DNA of 64,000 bases from Ilumatobacteraceae bacterium (GTDB taxonomy: Bacteria; Actinomycetota; Acidimicrobiia; Acidimicrobiales; Ilumatobacteraceae). Position numbers and translations under genes: made by a program. The stretch lies in the NCBI GenBank assembly GCA_022425725.1, contig JAKMEY010000043.1, positions 1 through 64,000 on the forward strand, given 5' to 3'. The notes under the pieces are model-generated. The model was not told where the DNA came from. It made no database searches and saw only the letters and a program-made list of their open reading frames with translations. Shown here one piece after another: positions 9,076 through 18,322 of the stretch; positions within the stretch are counted from its first letter, which is position 1; every line of letters begins with the position of its first letter.

Positions 9076-9453
9076 ATGGCACGTATCGCCGGTATCGATA
9101 TTCCCCGCGACAAGCGGTTGGAAGTTTCGCTGACCTACATCTACGGAATCGGACGCACCACAGCGATCCGCATTTGCGAAGATAACGGTCTTGATCTCAA
9201 CGCTCGAGTGTCCTCTCTCACCGAAGATGAGGTCAACAAGATTCGTTCATGGGTTGATGCCAACCTGACGATTGAGGGTGACCTCCGTCGTGACGTTCAA
9301 AATGACATCAAGCGCAAAATTGAAATTGGTTGTCACCAAGGTATTCGCCACCGCAAGGGGCTTCCTGTCCGTGGGCAGCGCACCCACACCAACGCCCGTA
9401 CCCGCAAGGGCCCGAAGCGCACTGTCGCCAACAAGAAGAAGGCTGTGAGGTAG
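9076..9453 (+). CDS. rpsM: 30S ribosomal protein S13
   Basis: S13 forms intersubunit bridges and contacts the P-site tRNA. The [26 protein letters not shown] start, the [23 protein letters not shown] stretch and the basic KKKA tail are diagnostic; 125 residues is typical. It is preceded by GGAGAGCAG and followed two bases after its stop by rpsK. Confidence 0.97.
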   Translation: MARIAGIDIPRDKRLEVSLTYIYGIGRTTAIRICEDNGLDLNARVSSLTEDEVNKIRSWVDANLTIEGDLRRDVQNDIKRKIEIGCHQGIRHRKGLPVRGQRTHTNARTRKGPKRTVANKKKAVR

Positions 9454-9455
9454 TA

Positions 9456-9854
9456 ATGGCTAAGACAAAGCCAGGTGGCCGTCGGCCCCGCAAACGCGAT
9501 CGCAAGAACGTTTCTGTGGGCGTTGCTCACGTAAAGAGCTCGTTTAACAACACCATTGTTTCCATCACAGACGTTGATGGAAATGTCATCTCTTGGGCAT
9601 CATCGGGTGCCGTTGGATTCAAAGGTTCTCGTAAGAGCACCCCATTCGCCGCTCAACTCGCAGCGGAGCGCGCCGCGAAGGCAGCGCAGGAGCACGGCGT
9701 TCGTCGCGTCGACGTTGAAGTCAAAGGCCCAGGTTCTGGCCGCGACACTGCGGTTCGCTCATTGCAAAACTCAGGCATTGAGGTGACGACGATTAAAGAC
9801 GTCACCCCGATTCCGCACAACGGATGTCGTCCACCGAAGCGTCGGAGGAACTGA
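9456..9854 (+). CDS. rpsK: 30S ribosomal protein S11
   Basis: S11 is a platform protein near the E site. The [20 protein letters not shown] and [17 protein letters not shown] stretches, with the [11 protein letters not shown] end, are typical. The open frame extends upstream into rpsM, but the ATG at 9456 (two bases after the rpsM stop) gives the normal 132-residue protein. Confidence 0.97.
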   Translation: MAKTKPGGRRPRKRDRKNVSVGVAHVKSSFNNTIVSITDVDGNVISWASSGAVGFKGSRKSTPFAAQLAAERAAKAAQEHGVRRVDVEVKGPGSGRDTAVRSLQNSGIEVTTIKDVTPIPHNGCRPPKRRRN

Positions 9855-9855
9855 G

Positions 9856-10473
9856 ATGGCTCGTTACACAGGCCCCAAAGTCCGCACCTCTCGTCGCCTT
9901 GGCGTCAACGTCTTCGAAAACGAGAAAGGTCGTCGCGCAATGGAGCGTCGGCCATTCCCACCCGGTGTTCACGGCCGTACTCGTCGTCGCAATGCAGGTT
10001 CTGAGTACCTCGCCCAGATGCAGGAGAAGCAAAAGGCGAAGTACATCTACGGTGTGCTCGAAAAGCAGTTCAAGAAGACCTACAACGAGGCAAGTCGCCT
10101 TCAGGGTCCAACCGGTGAGAACCTTCTCATCCTTCTTGAGTCACGTCTCGACAATGTCACTTTTCGTGCTGGCTGGGGATCAACTCGTCCTCAGGCCCGT
10201 CAGTTTGTGAATCACGGTCTGATTCAGGTCAACGGCCGTCGAGTTGATATTCCGTCGTATCGGGTGCGAAAGGGTGACGTCGTCACGCTGTCGCCAAAGG
10301 CTGCTCAGATGATCGTGATCCAGCACAACATGGACACCAACGACCGCTCATTGGTCGGCTGGCTAGAAGCCGGTGATGGTGGCAAGGAAGTTACCGTCCG
10401 TGATCTGCCACAGCGCGATCACATTGACGTCCCCGTCCGCGAATCGCTCATCGTTGAGCTTTACTCGAAGTAA
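9856..10473 (+). CDS. rpsD: 30S ribosomal protein S4
   Basis: S4 initiates 16S assembly and is an autoregulator in many bacteria. The ARYTGPKVRTSRRLG start, the KQKAKYIYGVLEKQF segment and the S4 RNA-binding domain (ESRLDNVTFRAGWG, then VNGRRVDIPSYRV) are present, and 205 residues is normal. It lacks the four N-terminal zinc cysteines, so it is a C-minus form. It starts one base after rpsK. Confidence 0.97.
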   Translation: MARYTGPKVRTSRRLGVNVFENEKGRRAMERRPFPPGVHGRTRRRNAGSEYLAQMQEKQKAKYIYGVLEKQFKKTYNEASRLQGPTGENLLILLESRLDNVTFRAGWGSTRPQARQFVNHGLIQVNGRRVDIPSYRVRKGDVVTLSPKAAQMIVIQHNMDTNDRSLVGWLEAGDGGKEVTVRDLPQRDHIDVPVRESLIVELYSK

Positions 10474-10499
10474 TCGTTCTAGGAAAGGAACCGGCAGAC

Positions 10500-11444
10500 A
10501 TGCTTGTCATGCAACGTCCCTCAGTGGAAGCACTCGGCGAGGTCGTCTCCGACGGCAACGGCGAACGCCAGCAGTTCGTTATCGAGCCACTTGAGCCTGG
10601 CTTTGGCCACACACTCGGAAACTCGCTCCGTCGTACCCTCCTGTCCTCGGTACCGGGCGCAGCGATCACCATGGTTCGTTTTGATGATGCGCTCCACGAG
10701 TTCGACACCATCAGCGGCGTCATTGAAGATATCACCGACATCATCCTCAATCTCAAAGACATCGTGATTCGTTCCGACGCAGAAGAGGCAGTCACACTCC
10801 GTCTCGACGCGAAGGGCCCCGGCTCGGTGACCGCCGGCGATATTGATTGTCCCGCCGACGTATCAATCTTGAACGGTGATCTCCATCTCGCGACCCTCAA
10901 CGGCAAAGCCCGTCTTGCGATCGACCTCACCGTTGAGAGCGGTAACGGTTATGCAAGCAGCCAGCGCGAGGTCGAAACCCCGGTGATCGGCAATATGCCG
11001 ATCGATTCCATCTTCTCACCCGTTCGTCGAGTGAGCTTCGCTGTTGAACCAACCCGTGTTGGCCAGTCAACCGATCACGACCGTTTGGTGCTTGACGTCA
11101 CCACCGACGGATCAACATCGCCGAGCGAGGCAATGGCATCTGCTGGAGAGACCCTCCGCACGATTGTCGCTCTCGTCGCCGAACTCAGCGATGAGCCAAA
11201 GGGTCTTGCGCTTACCGAAGAGCCTGACACCGCGAGTTCATCGCCTGATCTTGATCTTCCAATCGAAGACCTTGATCTTTCAGAGCGCCCGCGCAACTGC
11301 TTGAAGCGGGCTCAGGTCAACACCGTTGGCGAACTTCTCATGAAGAGCCACGACGACCTTCTCAACATCACCAACTTTGGCCAGAAGAGCCTTGACGAAG
11401 TCATCGAAAAGCTCGATGAGCGTGGGCTTTCTCTTCGCCCGTGA
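10500..11444 (+). CDS. rpoA: RNA polymerase subunit alpha
   Basis: The alpha dimer is the platform for RNA polymerase assembly. The N-terminal domain (about 1-230) carries LEPGFGHTLGNSLRRTLLSSVPG and the DITDIILNLK stretch. The C-terminal domain (about 245-314) contains LDLSERPRNCLKRAQVNTVGELL, used for contact with UP elements and activators. The 314 residues are normal. The ATG at 10500 follows TAGGAAAGGAAC; a second ATG at 10509 is an alternative start. Confidence 0.97.
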   Translation: MLVMQRPSVEALGEVVSDGNGERQQFVIEPLEPGFGHTLGNSLRRTLLSSVPGAAITMVRFDDALHEFDTISGVIEDITDIILNLKDIVIRSDAEEAVTLRLDAKGPGSVTAGDIDCPADVSILNGDLHLATLNGKARLAIDLTVESGNGYASSQREVETPVIGNMPIDSIFSPVRRVSFAVEPTRVGQSTDHDRLVLDVTTDGSTSPSEAMASAGETLRTIVALVAELSDEPKGLALTEEPDTASSSPDLDLPIEDLDLSERPRNCLKRAQVNTVGELLMKSHDDLLNITNFGQKSLDEVIEKLDERGLSLRP

Positions 11445-11471
11445 GATTTTTGACAACAACGGAGAACTGAC

Positions 11472-11843
11472 ATGCCTGGAACACCACGACGTGCTCGCCG
11501 GTTTGGTGGCGACGCGGCCCATCAGCGTTTGATGATGGCCAACCTTGCAGCATCGCTGTTTGCTGCTGAGGGCATCACCACCACTGAGGCGAAGGCGAAA
11601 GCTCTGCGTCCAATCGCAGAGAAACTCATCACGAAGGCTAAGAAGGCTCAAGATGACAGCCCAATGCGCGTGCACCGCATTCGTCAGATTCAGGGTTACC
11701 TCGGTGACCGTGAGATGACGCACAAACTCGTGAATGAGGTTGCGCCTCGCTACCTCGAGCGCAACGGTGGCTACACCCGCATTCTGAAGCTCGGCACCAG
11801 GTCTGGCGACAACGCCGACATGGCTCGTATCGAGCTCGTCTGA
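11472..11843 (+). CDS. rplQ: 50S ribosomal protein L17
   Basis: L17 lies near the peptide exit. The N terminus is slightly divergent (PGTPRRARRFGGDAAHQRLMMANL), but the LAASLFAAEGITTTEAKAKALRPIAEKLIT core and GGYTRILKLGTRSGDNADMARIELV end are diagnostic. At 123 residues it is standard. It follows rpoA by 27 nt, closing the alpha operon. Confidence 0.96.
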   Translation: MPGTPRRARRFGGDAAHQRLMMANLAASLFAAEGITTTEAKAKALRPIAEKLITKAKKAQDDSPMRVHRIRQIQGYLGDREMTHKLVNEVAPRYLERNGGYTRILKLGTRSGDNADMARIELV

Positions 11844-11857
11844 CCACCCCTAGAACG

Positions 11858-12661
11858 ATGACGACCGGGTCCGACATTCGTCGGGCCCGGTTTGTCGTTT
11901 CTTACCGAGGTACCGCCTTTCGAGGTGCTGCCGAAAGCCCGGGGGTTAGCACGGTGATCGGTGAGCTTCGCGCCGCGTGCGAGCAGATCCTTGGGCAACC
12001 GATCGAGTTCACTTTGGCCGGACGCACCGATGCCGGAGTTCATGCTCTCGGTCAAGTGATTTCGTGTGACTTGCCAGGTGCGGTTGACCCATCAGATCTT
12101 GCTCATCGACTTTCGCGCATGTGTGCCCCAGACATCGCCGTTCGGTCAGGCGACTGGGCACCTAACGATTTCAATGCACGGTTCTCTGCATCTTCTCGTT
12201 CATACCGCTACCACGTGTGGAATGGGCCAGAGGGCAATCCGCTCCTACACGACCTCACATGGCATGTTGCCCAATCGCTCGACCTCGATCTCATGAACGA
12301 AGCCGCACAGGTCGTTGTGGGACAACACGATTTTTCGTCGTTCTGTCGAGCACCAGACCCCGCGCCAGATGGCACGCCACTGTCACTCGTGAGAACGGTG
12401 ATCTCTGCAAGCTGGACGAGAGGGGACCCATCTCATTTGGTGATGTTTGACATCGTCGGTATGGCGTTCTGCCATCAGATGGTTCGATCGTTAGCGGGCA
12501 CGTTGGTTGATATCGGCTCAGGGCGTCGTTCATCACATGAAATGAGCACAATTTTGGACGGGAAAGATCGCCAACTCGCAGGACGAGTCGCCCCACCACA
12601 AGGCCTTGTCCTCATGAAGGTTGGTTATGAGAGAGATCGCGGTGGAGGCGCCGCGCAGTGA
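11858..12661 (+). CDS. truA: tRNA pseudouridine synthase A
   Basis: TruA makes pseudouridine at positions 38-40 of the tRNA anticodon arm. The catalytic Asp lies in GRTDAGVHALGQ, and YRYHVWN and FCHQMVRSLAGTLVDIG are further family motifs. At 267 residues it has the usual length. The truA-after-rplQ position is common in Gram-positives. The N-terminal YRGTAFRGAAESP replaces the more usual YDGTxFxGWQ-type motif, so it is slightly divergent there. The ATG at 11858 is 14 nt after rplQ. Confidence 0.93.
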   Translation: MTTGSDIRRARFVVSYRGTAFRGAAESPGVSTVIGELRAACEQILGQPIEFTLAGRTDAGVHALGQVISCDLPGAVDPSDLAHRLSRMCAPDIAVRSGDWAPNDFNARFSASSRSYRYHVWNGPEGNPLLHDLTWHVAQSLDLDLMNEAAQVVVGQHDFSSFCRAPDPAPDGTPLSLVRTVISASWTRGDPSHLVMFDIVGMAFCHQMVRSLAGTLVDIGSGRRSSHEMSTILDGKDRQLAGRVAPPQGLVLMKVGYERDRGGGAAQ

Positions 12662-12711
12662 GTGTTGGGGAACTACCCGCTACACCCGTATCCTCATAGG
12701 GTTCAGTGGAC

Positions 12712-12739
12712 CTGACCTCCACCGGAAAATCGCTAAAAT
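12712..12739 (+). promoter_or_regulatory. Candidate promoter for rplM-rpsI
   Basis: CTGACC (12712-12717), a 16-bp spacer and TAAAAT (12734-12739) form a plausible -35/-10 pair. They lie in the 95-bp gap between truA and rplM and would give a short leader of about ten bases. The -35 box is a weak match. Confidence 0.4.
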
Positions 12740-12756
12740 GACTGGAAATTGACGTA

Positions 12757-13203
12757 ATGAAGACCTATACACCTAAGGCGAGTGAGATCACCCGAGAGTG
12801 GCACATCGTCGACGCTGAGGGAATGATCCTCGGTCGCCTCTGCACCGAAGTCGCCCGTTTGCTCCGCGGCAAGCACAAGCCAATCTTTGCACCACACATC
12901 GACACCGGTGATCACGTCATCATCGTGAACGCCGACAAAGTCGTGATGACCTCCGGAAAAGAGAGCCGTCAGATGATCTACCGCCACTCGGGATATCCGG
13001 GTGGGTTGAAGAGCGAGTCGTTCGCGGAACTTCTCGATCGCAAGCCAGCTGACGCAGTGCGTCGAAGCGTCCGCGGCATGTTGCCAAAGGGCCGTCTTGG
13101 TCGTCAGCAGATGACGAAACTCAAGGTCTACGCCGGACCAGATCATCCGCACCAAGCACAGTCCCCAACCCCGCTCGCGGTGCCTGGTGCCGCAGCCCGC
13201 TGA
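12757..13203 (+). CDS. rplM: 50S ribosomal protein L13
   Basis: L13 is an early 23S rRNA-binding protein. The KTYTPKASEITREWHIVDAEG start, HIDTGDHVIIVNADKV, and the VRGMLPKGRLGRQQMTKLKVYAGPDHPH end of the domain are canonical. At 148 residues it is usual. It is followed 19 nt later by rpsI, the universal L13-S9 pair. Confidence 0.97.
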   Translation: MKTYTPKASEITREWHIVDAEGMILGRLCTEVARLLRGKHKPIFAPHIDTGDHVIIVNADKVVMTSGKESRQMIYRHSGYPGGLKSESFAELLDRKPADAVRRSVRGMLPKGRLGRQQMTKLKVYAGPDHPHQAQSPTPLAVPGAAAR

Positions 13204-13222
13204 TTGATTCGAGGCAATTGAT

Positions 13223-13615
13223 ATGAGCACTCCTCTCACGCAAACAACCGGCCGCCGTAAAGAGGCCGTCGCCCGAGCTCGGCTTCGTGAAGGCTCAGGT
13301 GTCGTGACCATTAACGGTCGTGCATTTGATGCTTACTTCCCAACCGCGGCACAGCGCATGGTCGTTTCAGAAGCTCTCCGGGTTGCCGATGTCGAAGATC
13401 GCTTTGACATTGACGCATCGATTCACGGTGGCGGCGTTTCTGGTCAGGCAGATGCGCTTCGCATGGCGATCGCTCGTTCACTTGTCGATCTTGATCCCGA
13501 AACTCGTCCAGCGTTGAAGCGGGCTGGTCTCCTCTCTCGAGACTCACGAAAGAAAGAGTCGAAGAAGTACGGCCTCAAGAAGGCCCGCAAGGCTCCTCAG
13601 TACACGAAGCGCTGA
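13223..13615 (+). CDS. rpsI: 30S ribosomal protein S9
   Basis: S9 reaches the P-site tRNA with its C-terminal tail. The GRRKEAVARARLREGSG stretch, GGGVSGQADALRMAIARSL, and the terminal basic tail ending in YTKR are hallmarks. At 130 residues it is normal. It is co-oriented with rplM and followed 12 nt later by glmM. Confidence 0.97.
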   Translation: MSTPLTQTTGRRKEAVARARLREGSGVVTINGRAFDAYFPTAAQRMVVSEALRVADVEDRFDIDASIHGGGVSGQADALRMAIARSLVDLDPETRPALKRAGLLSRDSRKKESKKYGLKKARKAPQYTKR

Positions 13616-13627
13616 TCAGGCAGCCCG

Positions 13628-14977
13628 ATGCGTTTTGGCACCGACGGTGTCCGCGGGAGGGCGCATAGCGAACTCACCGAAGCGATGGCATCCGACCTTG
13701 GTCGGGCCATCGCTCGTGTGTTTTCCGGAACCCCTGTGGTCATCGGAGGCGACAGCCGCGAGTCGACCCCTGCATTCATCACTGCGGTATCACAAGGGTT
13801 GATCAATGGTGGGGCGGAAGTCGAGTCGCTCGGAATGGTGCCCACTCCGGTCGTCGCCGCTGAATCGGCGAGAAGAAACGCAGTCGGTGTTGTCATCTCG
13901 GCGTCTCACAACCCGTTCTTCGATAACGGCATCAAGGTGTTCGGCCCCGGCGGGGCCAAACTCTCAACCGAGACAGAGGCACAGATTGAAGCTGAGTGGA
14001 ATCGGCAGGATGCCCCCGACGTGGTTGCTAAGCCTTCGGGAAACATGACCACCGGAGAGATGGCTGTCGTACAGGTTCGCTATCTCGAGCGCATCACCAG
14101 TGCGATCGAACAACGATCGCTGCAAGGGATCCGTGTGGTTGTCGACGCAGCAAATGGCGCCGCCTCTGAACTTGCTGGCGAGGTTTTTGCTTCGGTCGGT
14201 GCCGATGTCATCGTCATTCACGCTGACCCGAATGGCACCAATATCAACGACGGCTGTGGAGCGACTCACACGCAAAGCCTGCAAGAGGCGGTACTTGCCT
14301 ATGGTGCTGATGTCGGGCTTGCACTCGATGGTGATGCCGATCGGCTCATTGCTGTTGACCATCTCGGCAATGTCGTCGACGGCGATCGGGTCATCGCCAT
14401 TCTCGCAAGCGACATGCGCTCGCGAGGCATGCTCACCGGTAACACCGTTGTGGTGACGGTCATGGCGAACCTTGGTTTTCGTCGAGCAATGAACACCGCG
14501 GGCATCGAGGTGGTCGAAACACCAGTGGGGGATCGCCATGTTCTTGAGGCATTGATCGAGGGCGGGTTTTCTCTGGGTGGTGAACAGTCAGGCCACATCA
14601 TCATTCCGGCTCACGCAACGACCGGTGACGGCATGCTGACAGGAGTCGTGTTGCTCGATGCAGTTGTCCGCTCTGGCAAGTCACTTGCCGAACTGTCATT
14701 TGCATCGATGAACTCGTATCCGCAGGTACTCATCAACGTTTCGGTTCCGGTACGTGGTGAAGTTCCAGATGAGGCCATTCGCGAGGTTCGGCGAGAGCTC
14801 GAGGGCGAACTCGGCGAAGATGGCAGAATTCTCATCAGGCCAAGCGGTACTGAACCTCTCGTTCGTGTGATGGTCGAAGCTGCCCTCCAGGCGGACGCCG
14901 AACGAATCGCTACGACGCTCGCCGATGCCATTGAACGGTCATATGAGCCGATGAATGACGACGACGGCGACGAGTAG
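13628..14977 (+). CDS. glmM: Phosphoglucosamine mutase
   Basis: GlmM interconverts glucosamine-6-phosphate and glucosamine-1-phosphate on the way to UDP-GlcNAc. The phosphoserine loop is VISASHNPFFDNG (catalytic Ser about residue 93). The metal loop is LDGDADR, the sugar-binding loop is GGEQSGHIII and the phosphate loop is RPSGTEPLVRVM. At 449 residues it is full length. It sits 12 nt after rpsI and is followed by glmS, so two steps of one pathway are adjacent. Confidence 0.97.
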   Translation: MRFGTDGVRGRAHSELTEAMASDLGRAIARVFSGTPVVIGGDSRESTPAFITAVSQGLINGGAEVESLGMVPTPVVAAESARRNAVGVVISASHNPFFDNGIKVFGPGGAKLSTETEAQIEAEWNRQDAPDVVAKPSGNMTTGEMAVVQVRYLERITSAIEQRSLQGIRVVVDAANGAASELAGEVFASVGADVIVIHADPNGTNINDGCGATHTQSLQEAVLAYGADVGLALDGDADRLIAVDHLGNVVDGDRVIAILASDMRSRGMLTGNTVVVTVMANLGFRRAMNTAGIEVVETPVGDRHVLEALIEGGFSLGGEQSGHIIIPAHATTGDGMLTGVVLLDAVVRSGKSLAELSFASMNSYPQVLINVSVPVRGEVPDEAIREVRRELEGELGEDGRILIRPSGTEPLVRVMVEAALQADAERIATTLADAIERSYEPMNDDDGDE

Positions 14978-14986
14978 GCTGATCAA

Positions 14987-17900
14987 ATGTGCGGGATTAT
15001 TGCGGTACTCAGTCGTCGTGACGGTCGCACACCGCCGACAGCCGCTGAGTTGTCGACATTGCTCGCAACGGCACTTGATTCTGTCGCAACCGACCCTGCT
15101 GGAGCCGCCAGTGTGCTGACTGCAGTCGACAAAGCGTTGCGCGGCGTCCCTGGGGTGATCGCGCTGACAAACGAAGCAGAACTTGTCGATTCGATCATCG
15201 CGGCACTTGCCGACATCGAGGGCAAGGTTGCTGAACTCGAGGCGGAAGTCGAATCTGGGACACGCGACGATGATGCAGCCGTGATCGCTCTTCGTGACGC
15301 GTCATGGGCAATTGGTCGCGACCGCATTCGAACCGCTCAAGAAATTCACGCGCTCGCGGGCGGCGCTTCAGAAGATTCCTTCAATGGTTATCTTTCGATA
15401 CAGCGTGCGCTCTCTGCCCTTGATCGGCTTGAAGTTCGGGGTCGTGACTCGGCGGGAATTCATGTCATGGTTAGTGACCACGGGCTTGCTGTCGACGACC
15501 CTTTTGTCGCTCAGCAACTTTCCGAGCGGTCGAATGACGCCCTCTTTCGCTCACGTTCGGTTCGATGGGTCGATACGACGAGTGGACCGGTGTTGTCGTT
15601 TGTCTACAAAGCAGCGGCTGAGATCGGTGAGCTTGGCGATAACACAGCCTCGATTCGACAGGAGGTTCGCTCCGATGGGTTGTTGCGAGCCGTACTGTCA
15701 TCACCAACCGCAGTGACTGCGGTGCTGGGTCATACGAGGTGGGCGAGTATTGGGGTGATCTCGGAAGCAAACGCACACCCGTTGAACAGCGAAGAACACG
15801 AGGCGATTACTGGCCCGTACGTGGTCGGGGTGTTGAACGGTGACGTCGATAATTACGCAGATCTCAGCCGACGTTTCGGGCTACAGATTCATCATCAGAT
15901 CACGACCGATGCGAAGGTGATTCCAACAATGACCTCCCGCCGTATTGGCGAGGGCCTTGACCCGGTCGAAGCGTTTAGACGTTCGGTGAATGAATTCGAA
16001 GGCTCGGTTGCTATCGGAGCGATTGCCGCTGATCGCCCACAGCATCTCATGCTGGCGCTTCGCGGAAGTGGCCAGGGGGTGTATGTGGGTATCACCGATG
16101 ACGGGTACATCATCGCAAGCGAGCCGTATGGCGTTGTCGAAGAGACCGACCGATACATGCGCCTCGATGGGGAAGCCGGTGGAGAAATTCTCGTCGTCGA
16201 CCTCAATCGTGCGGGCCTCGATGGGCTGCACCGCCGTGCGTATTCCGGTGCCGAGATGCCGATTCAAGATGATGACGTTCTGAGCGCAGAGGTCACGACA
16301 CGTGATATCGACCGCGGAGACTCACCTCACTATCTGCTGAAAGAAATTCAAGAATCGCCCCGATCATTTCGGCGAACCCTTCGAGGTCGAATCGACGAGC
16401 ATGATGGAACTCCTGTCATCAAGCTCCCCGAGAGCTCGGTGCCAACAGCGGTGCGTGAGCGGCTCGCAGCGGGACATATCTCCCATGTTCGGGTGATTGG
16501 TCAAGGTACGGCCGCCGTTGCCGGTCAGGGTGTTGCTGCAATTCTTCGAGAGCTATGTGAAGGAGATCTTGACGTCGATGCCGTGACAGCGACGGAAATC
16601 TCAGGTTTCCAACTTCGAGCCGACATGTCAGACACGCTGATCGTTGCTGTCAGCCAAAGTGGGACGACAACCGACACCAACAGGACGGTCGACTTGTTGC
16701 GGTCTCGGGGAGCGCCAGTTATTGCAATCGTGAACCGGCGCGGAAGTGATCTTGCGGTTAAAGCAGATGGAGTGGTGTACACATCTGACGGCCGAGATGT
16801 CGAAATGAGTGTTGCATCAACGAAGGCGTTCTACGCACAAGTTGCAGCTGGAGCGCTCCTCGCATGCGTGATCGCTACGTCGGCTGGAATCGGAAGCGAA
16901 CGGCGACGTGAGCGGTTGATCCGCTCACTACAAGAGATGCCTTCAGCGATGGAGAAGGTGCTGAGCCTTCGATCATCGATCGCCGAAATTGCCGCCGCGA
17001 GTGGCCCTTCGAAGCGTTACTGGGCCGTTGTTGGTAACGGCCCCAACCTTGTCGCTGCTCACGAGGTTCGCATCAAACTGAGTGAGCTCTGTTATAAGTC
17101 GATCGCTGCAGATGTCACCGAAGATAAAAAACACATCGATCTCTCGAGCGAGCCCCTGATCTTTGTGTGCGCGGCCGGCCTTCAGGGTTCAACCGCAGAC
17201 GATGTCGCCAAGGAAACTGCGATCTTTAACGCTCATAAGGCAACCCCGATCGTGGTCTGCGATGAGGGTCAAACCCGGTTCTCAGTAGGCATGGTGATCG
17301 AGGTGCCTGTTGTTGACGCAGCGCTTGGATTCATTTTGTCGGCCATGGTTGGCCACCTCTTCGGCTATGAAGCGGCACGAGCGATCGACCGGTCGGCGCT
17401 TCCTTTGCGTGCAGCTCGAGATGTCATCGAACGATCGATCGAGTCTGATGAAACAGCTGACGATCTGATTGTTCACCTTGCAGAAGATATTCAGGTGCAC
17501 ATCCGTGACTTTGAAGAGGGTATGCGAGCAAGGATCTATGACGGGCACCTCGATGCCTCAACTGCAGTCCGGGTGAGTTCTGCAATCGGCTTTGTGCGGT
17601 CGCGTCGACCCGTTGAAGATTTCACGATTGCAACAGGCAATATCGGAACTCCTGAACTTGTCATCGCTGAAGTCGTCGATGCACTCTCTGCTGCGATCGA
17701 CGAACTCACTCGCCCGATTGATGCCATTAAGCACCAAGCGAAGACGGTTACCGTCGGAATTTCTCGCAGTGATTCTGACCTCGTTGACAACGCTCTTGTG
17801 CAAGCGGTGATGTCACGTGGGGCTGGACGAGATGTTGTGTCGTATCGGTCGCTCAAGGTGCTTGCTGCACTTGATGCAGCAGTCGCTGAAGTGACGGGTG

Positions 17901-18322
17901 CAACGCGTTATGGCATCGTTGGTGAATCGATTTCAGTCGTAGATCGCGACGGTGTTGCGACAACCCTCTCGAGTCGTGTTGATGGCGACCCAGCGTTGAC
18001 CGGTACAAAGCGGTACGTCGCTGAACAGCGAGACGTGCTGGTGGCCCGCGGTCGACGTGATGACCGAACGGTCATTCTGGTGCCCGAGACGAAAGCGGGT
18101 GTGTGCACCGGTCTCATGCTGTTGCACGTGAATTTCCACGATCACGTGCCGGTTGACGATGCCCGAATCTTCTTGCAGGGCTACGACAACCGCTACGAAC
18201 GTCTCGTCGACTGGGTGACGGAAACCGAAGGCACGTTCGACGAGGCAAAGCTCGCCGAAGTGTCGGTTGCCGACCTCCTCATTCTGCCGATTTCAGAGAC
18301 CGCGAATTACTGGATGTCGTGA
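14987..18322 (+). CDS. glmS: Very long GlmS-like glutamine-fructose-6-phosphate aminotransferase
   Basis: GlmS makes glucosamine-6-phosphate from fructose-6-phosphate and glutamine; normal enzymes have about 600 residues, this one 1111. Cys2 of MCGIIAV is the glutaminase nucleophile. The next motif, LEVRGRDSAG (148-157), is displaced by an insertion of about 120 residues with a coiled-coil-like stretch. GHTRWA (248-253), NAHP and LNGDVDN follow. SIS1 spans about 500-640 (SQSGTTTDT, SVASTKAF) and SIS2 about 678-800 (KLSELCY and EDKKH in place of the usual GELKHGP). About 280 residues after SIS2 match nothing I recognise, and the usual LAKSVTVE end is missing. The frame is open throughout. It lies between glmM and acpS, where glmS is expected. 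Confidence 0.85.
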   Translation: MCGIIAVLSRRDGRTPPTAAELSTLLATALDSVATDPAGAASVLTAVDKALRGVPGVIALTNEAELVDSIIAALADIEGKVAELEAEVESGTRDDDAAVIALRDASWAIGRDRIRTAQEIHALAGGASEDSFNGYLSIQRALSALDRLEVRGRDSAGIHVMVSDHGLAVDDPFVAQQLSERSNDALFRSRSVRWVDTTSGPVLSFVYKAAAEIGELGDNTASIRQEVRSDGLLRAVLSSPTAVTAVLGHTRWASIGVISEANAHPLNSEEHEAITGPYVVGVLNGDVDNYADLSRRFGLQIHHQITTDAKVIPTMTSRRIGEGLDPVEAFRRSVNEFEGSVAIGAIAADRPQHLMLALRGSGQGVYVGITDDGYIIASEPYGVVEETDRYMRLDGEAGGEILVVDLNRAGLDGLHRRAYSGAEMPIQDDDVLSAEVTTRDIDRGDSPHYLLKEIQESPRSFRRTLRGRIDEHDGTPVIKLPESSVPTAVRERLAAGHISHVRVIGQGTAAVAGQGVAAILRELCEGDLDVDAVTATEISGFQLRADMSDTLIVAVSQSGTTTDTNRTVDLLRSRGAPVIAIVNRRGSDLAVKADGVVYTSDGRDVEMSVASTKAFYAQVAAGALLACVIATSAGIGSERRRERLIRSLQEMPSAMEKVLSLRSSIAEIAAASGPSKRYWAVVGNGPNLVAAHEVRIKLSELCYKSIAADVTEDKKHIDLSSEPLIFVCAAGLQGSTADDVAKETAIFNAHKATPIVVCDEGQTRFSVGMVIEVPVVDAALGFILSAMVGHLFGYEAARAIDRSALPLRAARDVIERSIESDETADDLIVHLAEDIQVHIRDFEEGMRARIYDGHLDASTAVRVSSAIGFVRSRRPVEDFTIATGNIGTPELVIAEVVDALSAAIDELTRPIDAIKHQAKTVTVGISRSDSDLVDNALVQAVMSRGAGRDVVSYRSLKVLAALDAAVAEVTGATRYGIVGESISVVDRDGVATTLSSRVDGDPALTGTKRYVAEQRDVLVARGRRDDRTVILVPETKAGVCTGLMLLHVNFHDHVPVDDARIFLQGYDNRYERLVDWVTETEGTFDEAKLAEVSVADLLILPISETANYWMS

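Noticed and set aside
12706-12722. GTGGA/TCCAC stem before rplM as an L13 leader structure
   Set aside because: Short stem, lies upstream of the likely transcript start, and does not resemble known L13 leader motifs well enough.
14987-18322. The long glmS as two or more genes wrongly fused by a sequencing error
   Set aside because: The frame is continuous, codon use is uniform, and the extra parts have no start signals of their own; inserts are also inside the first domain, not just at a junction.
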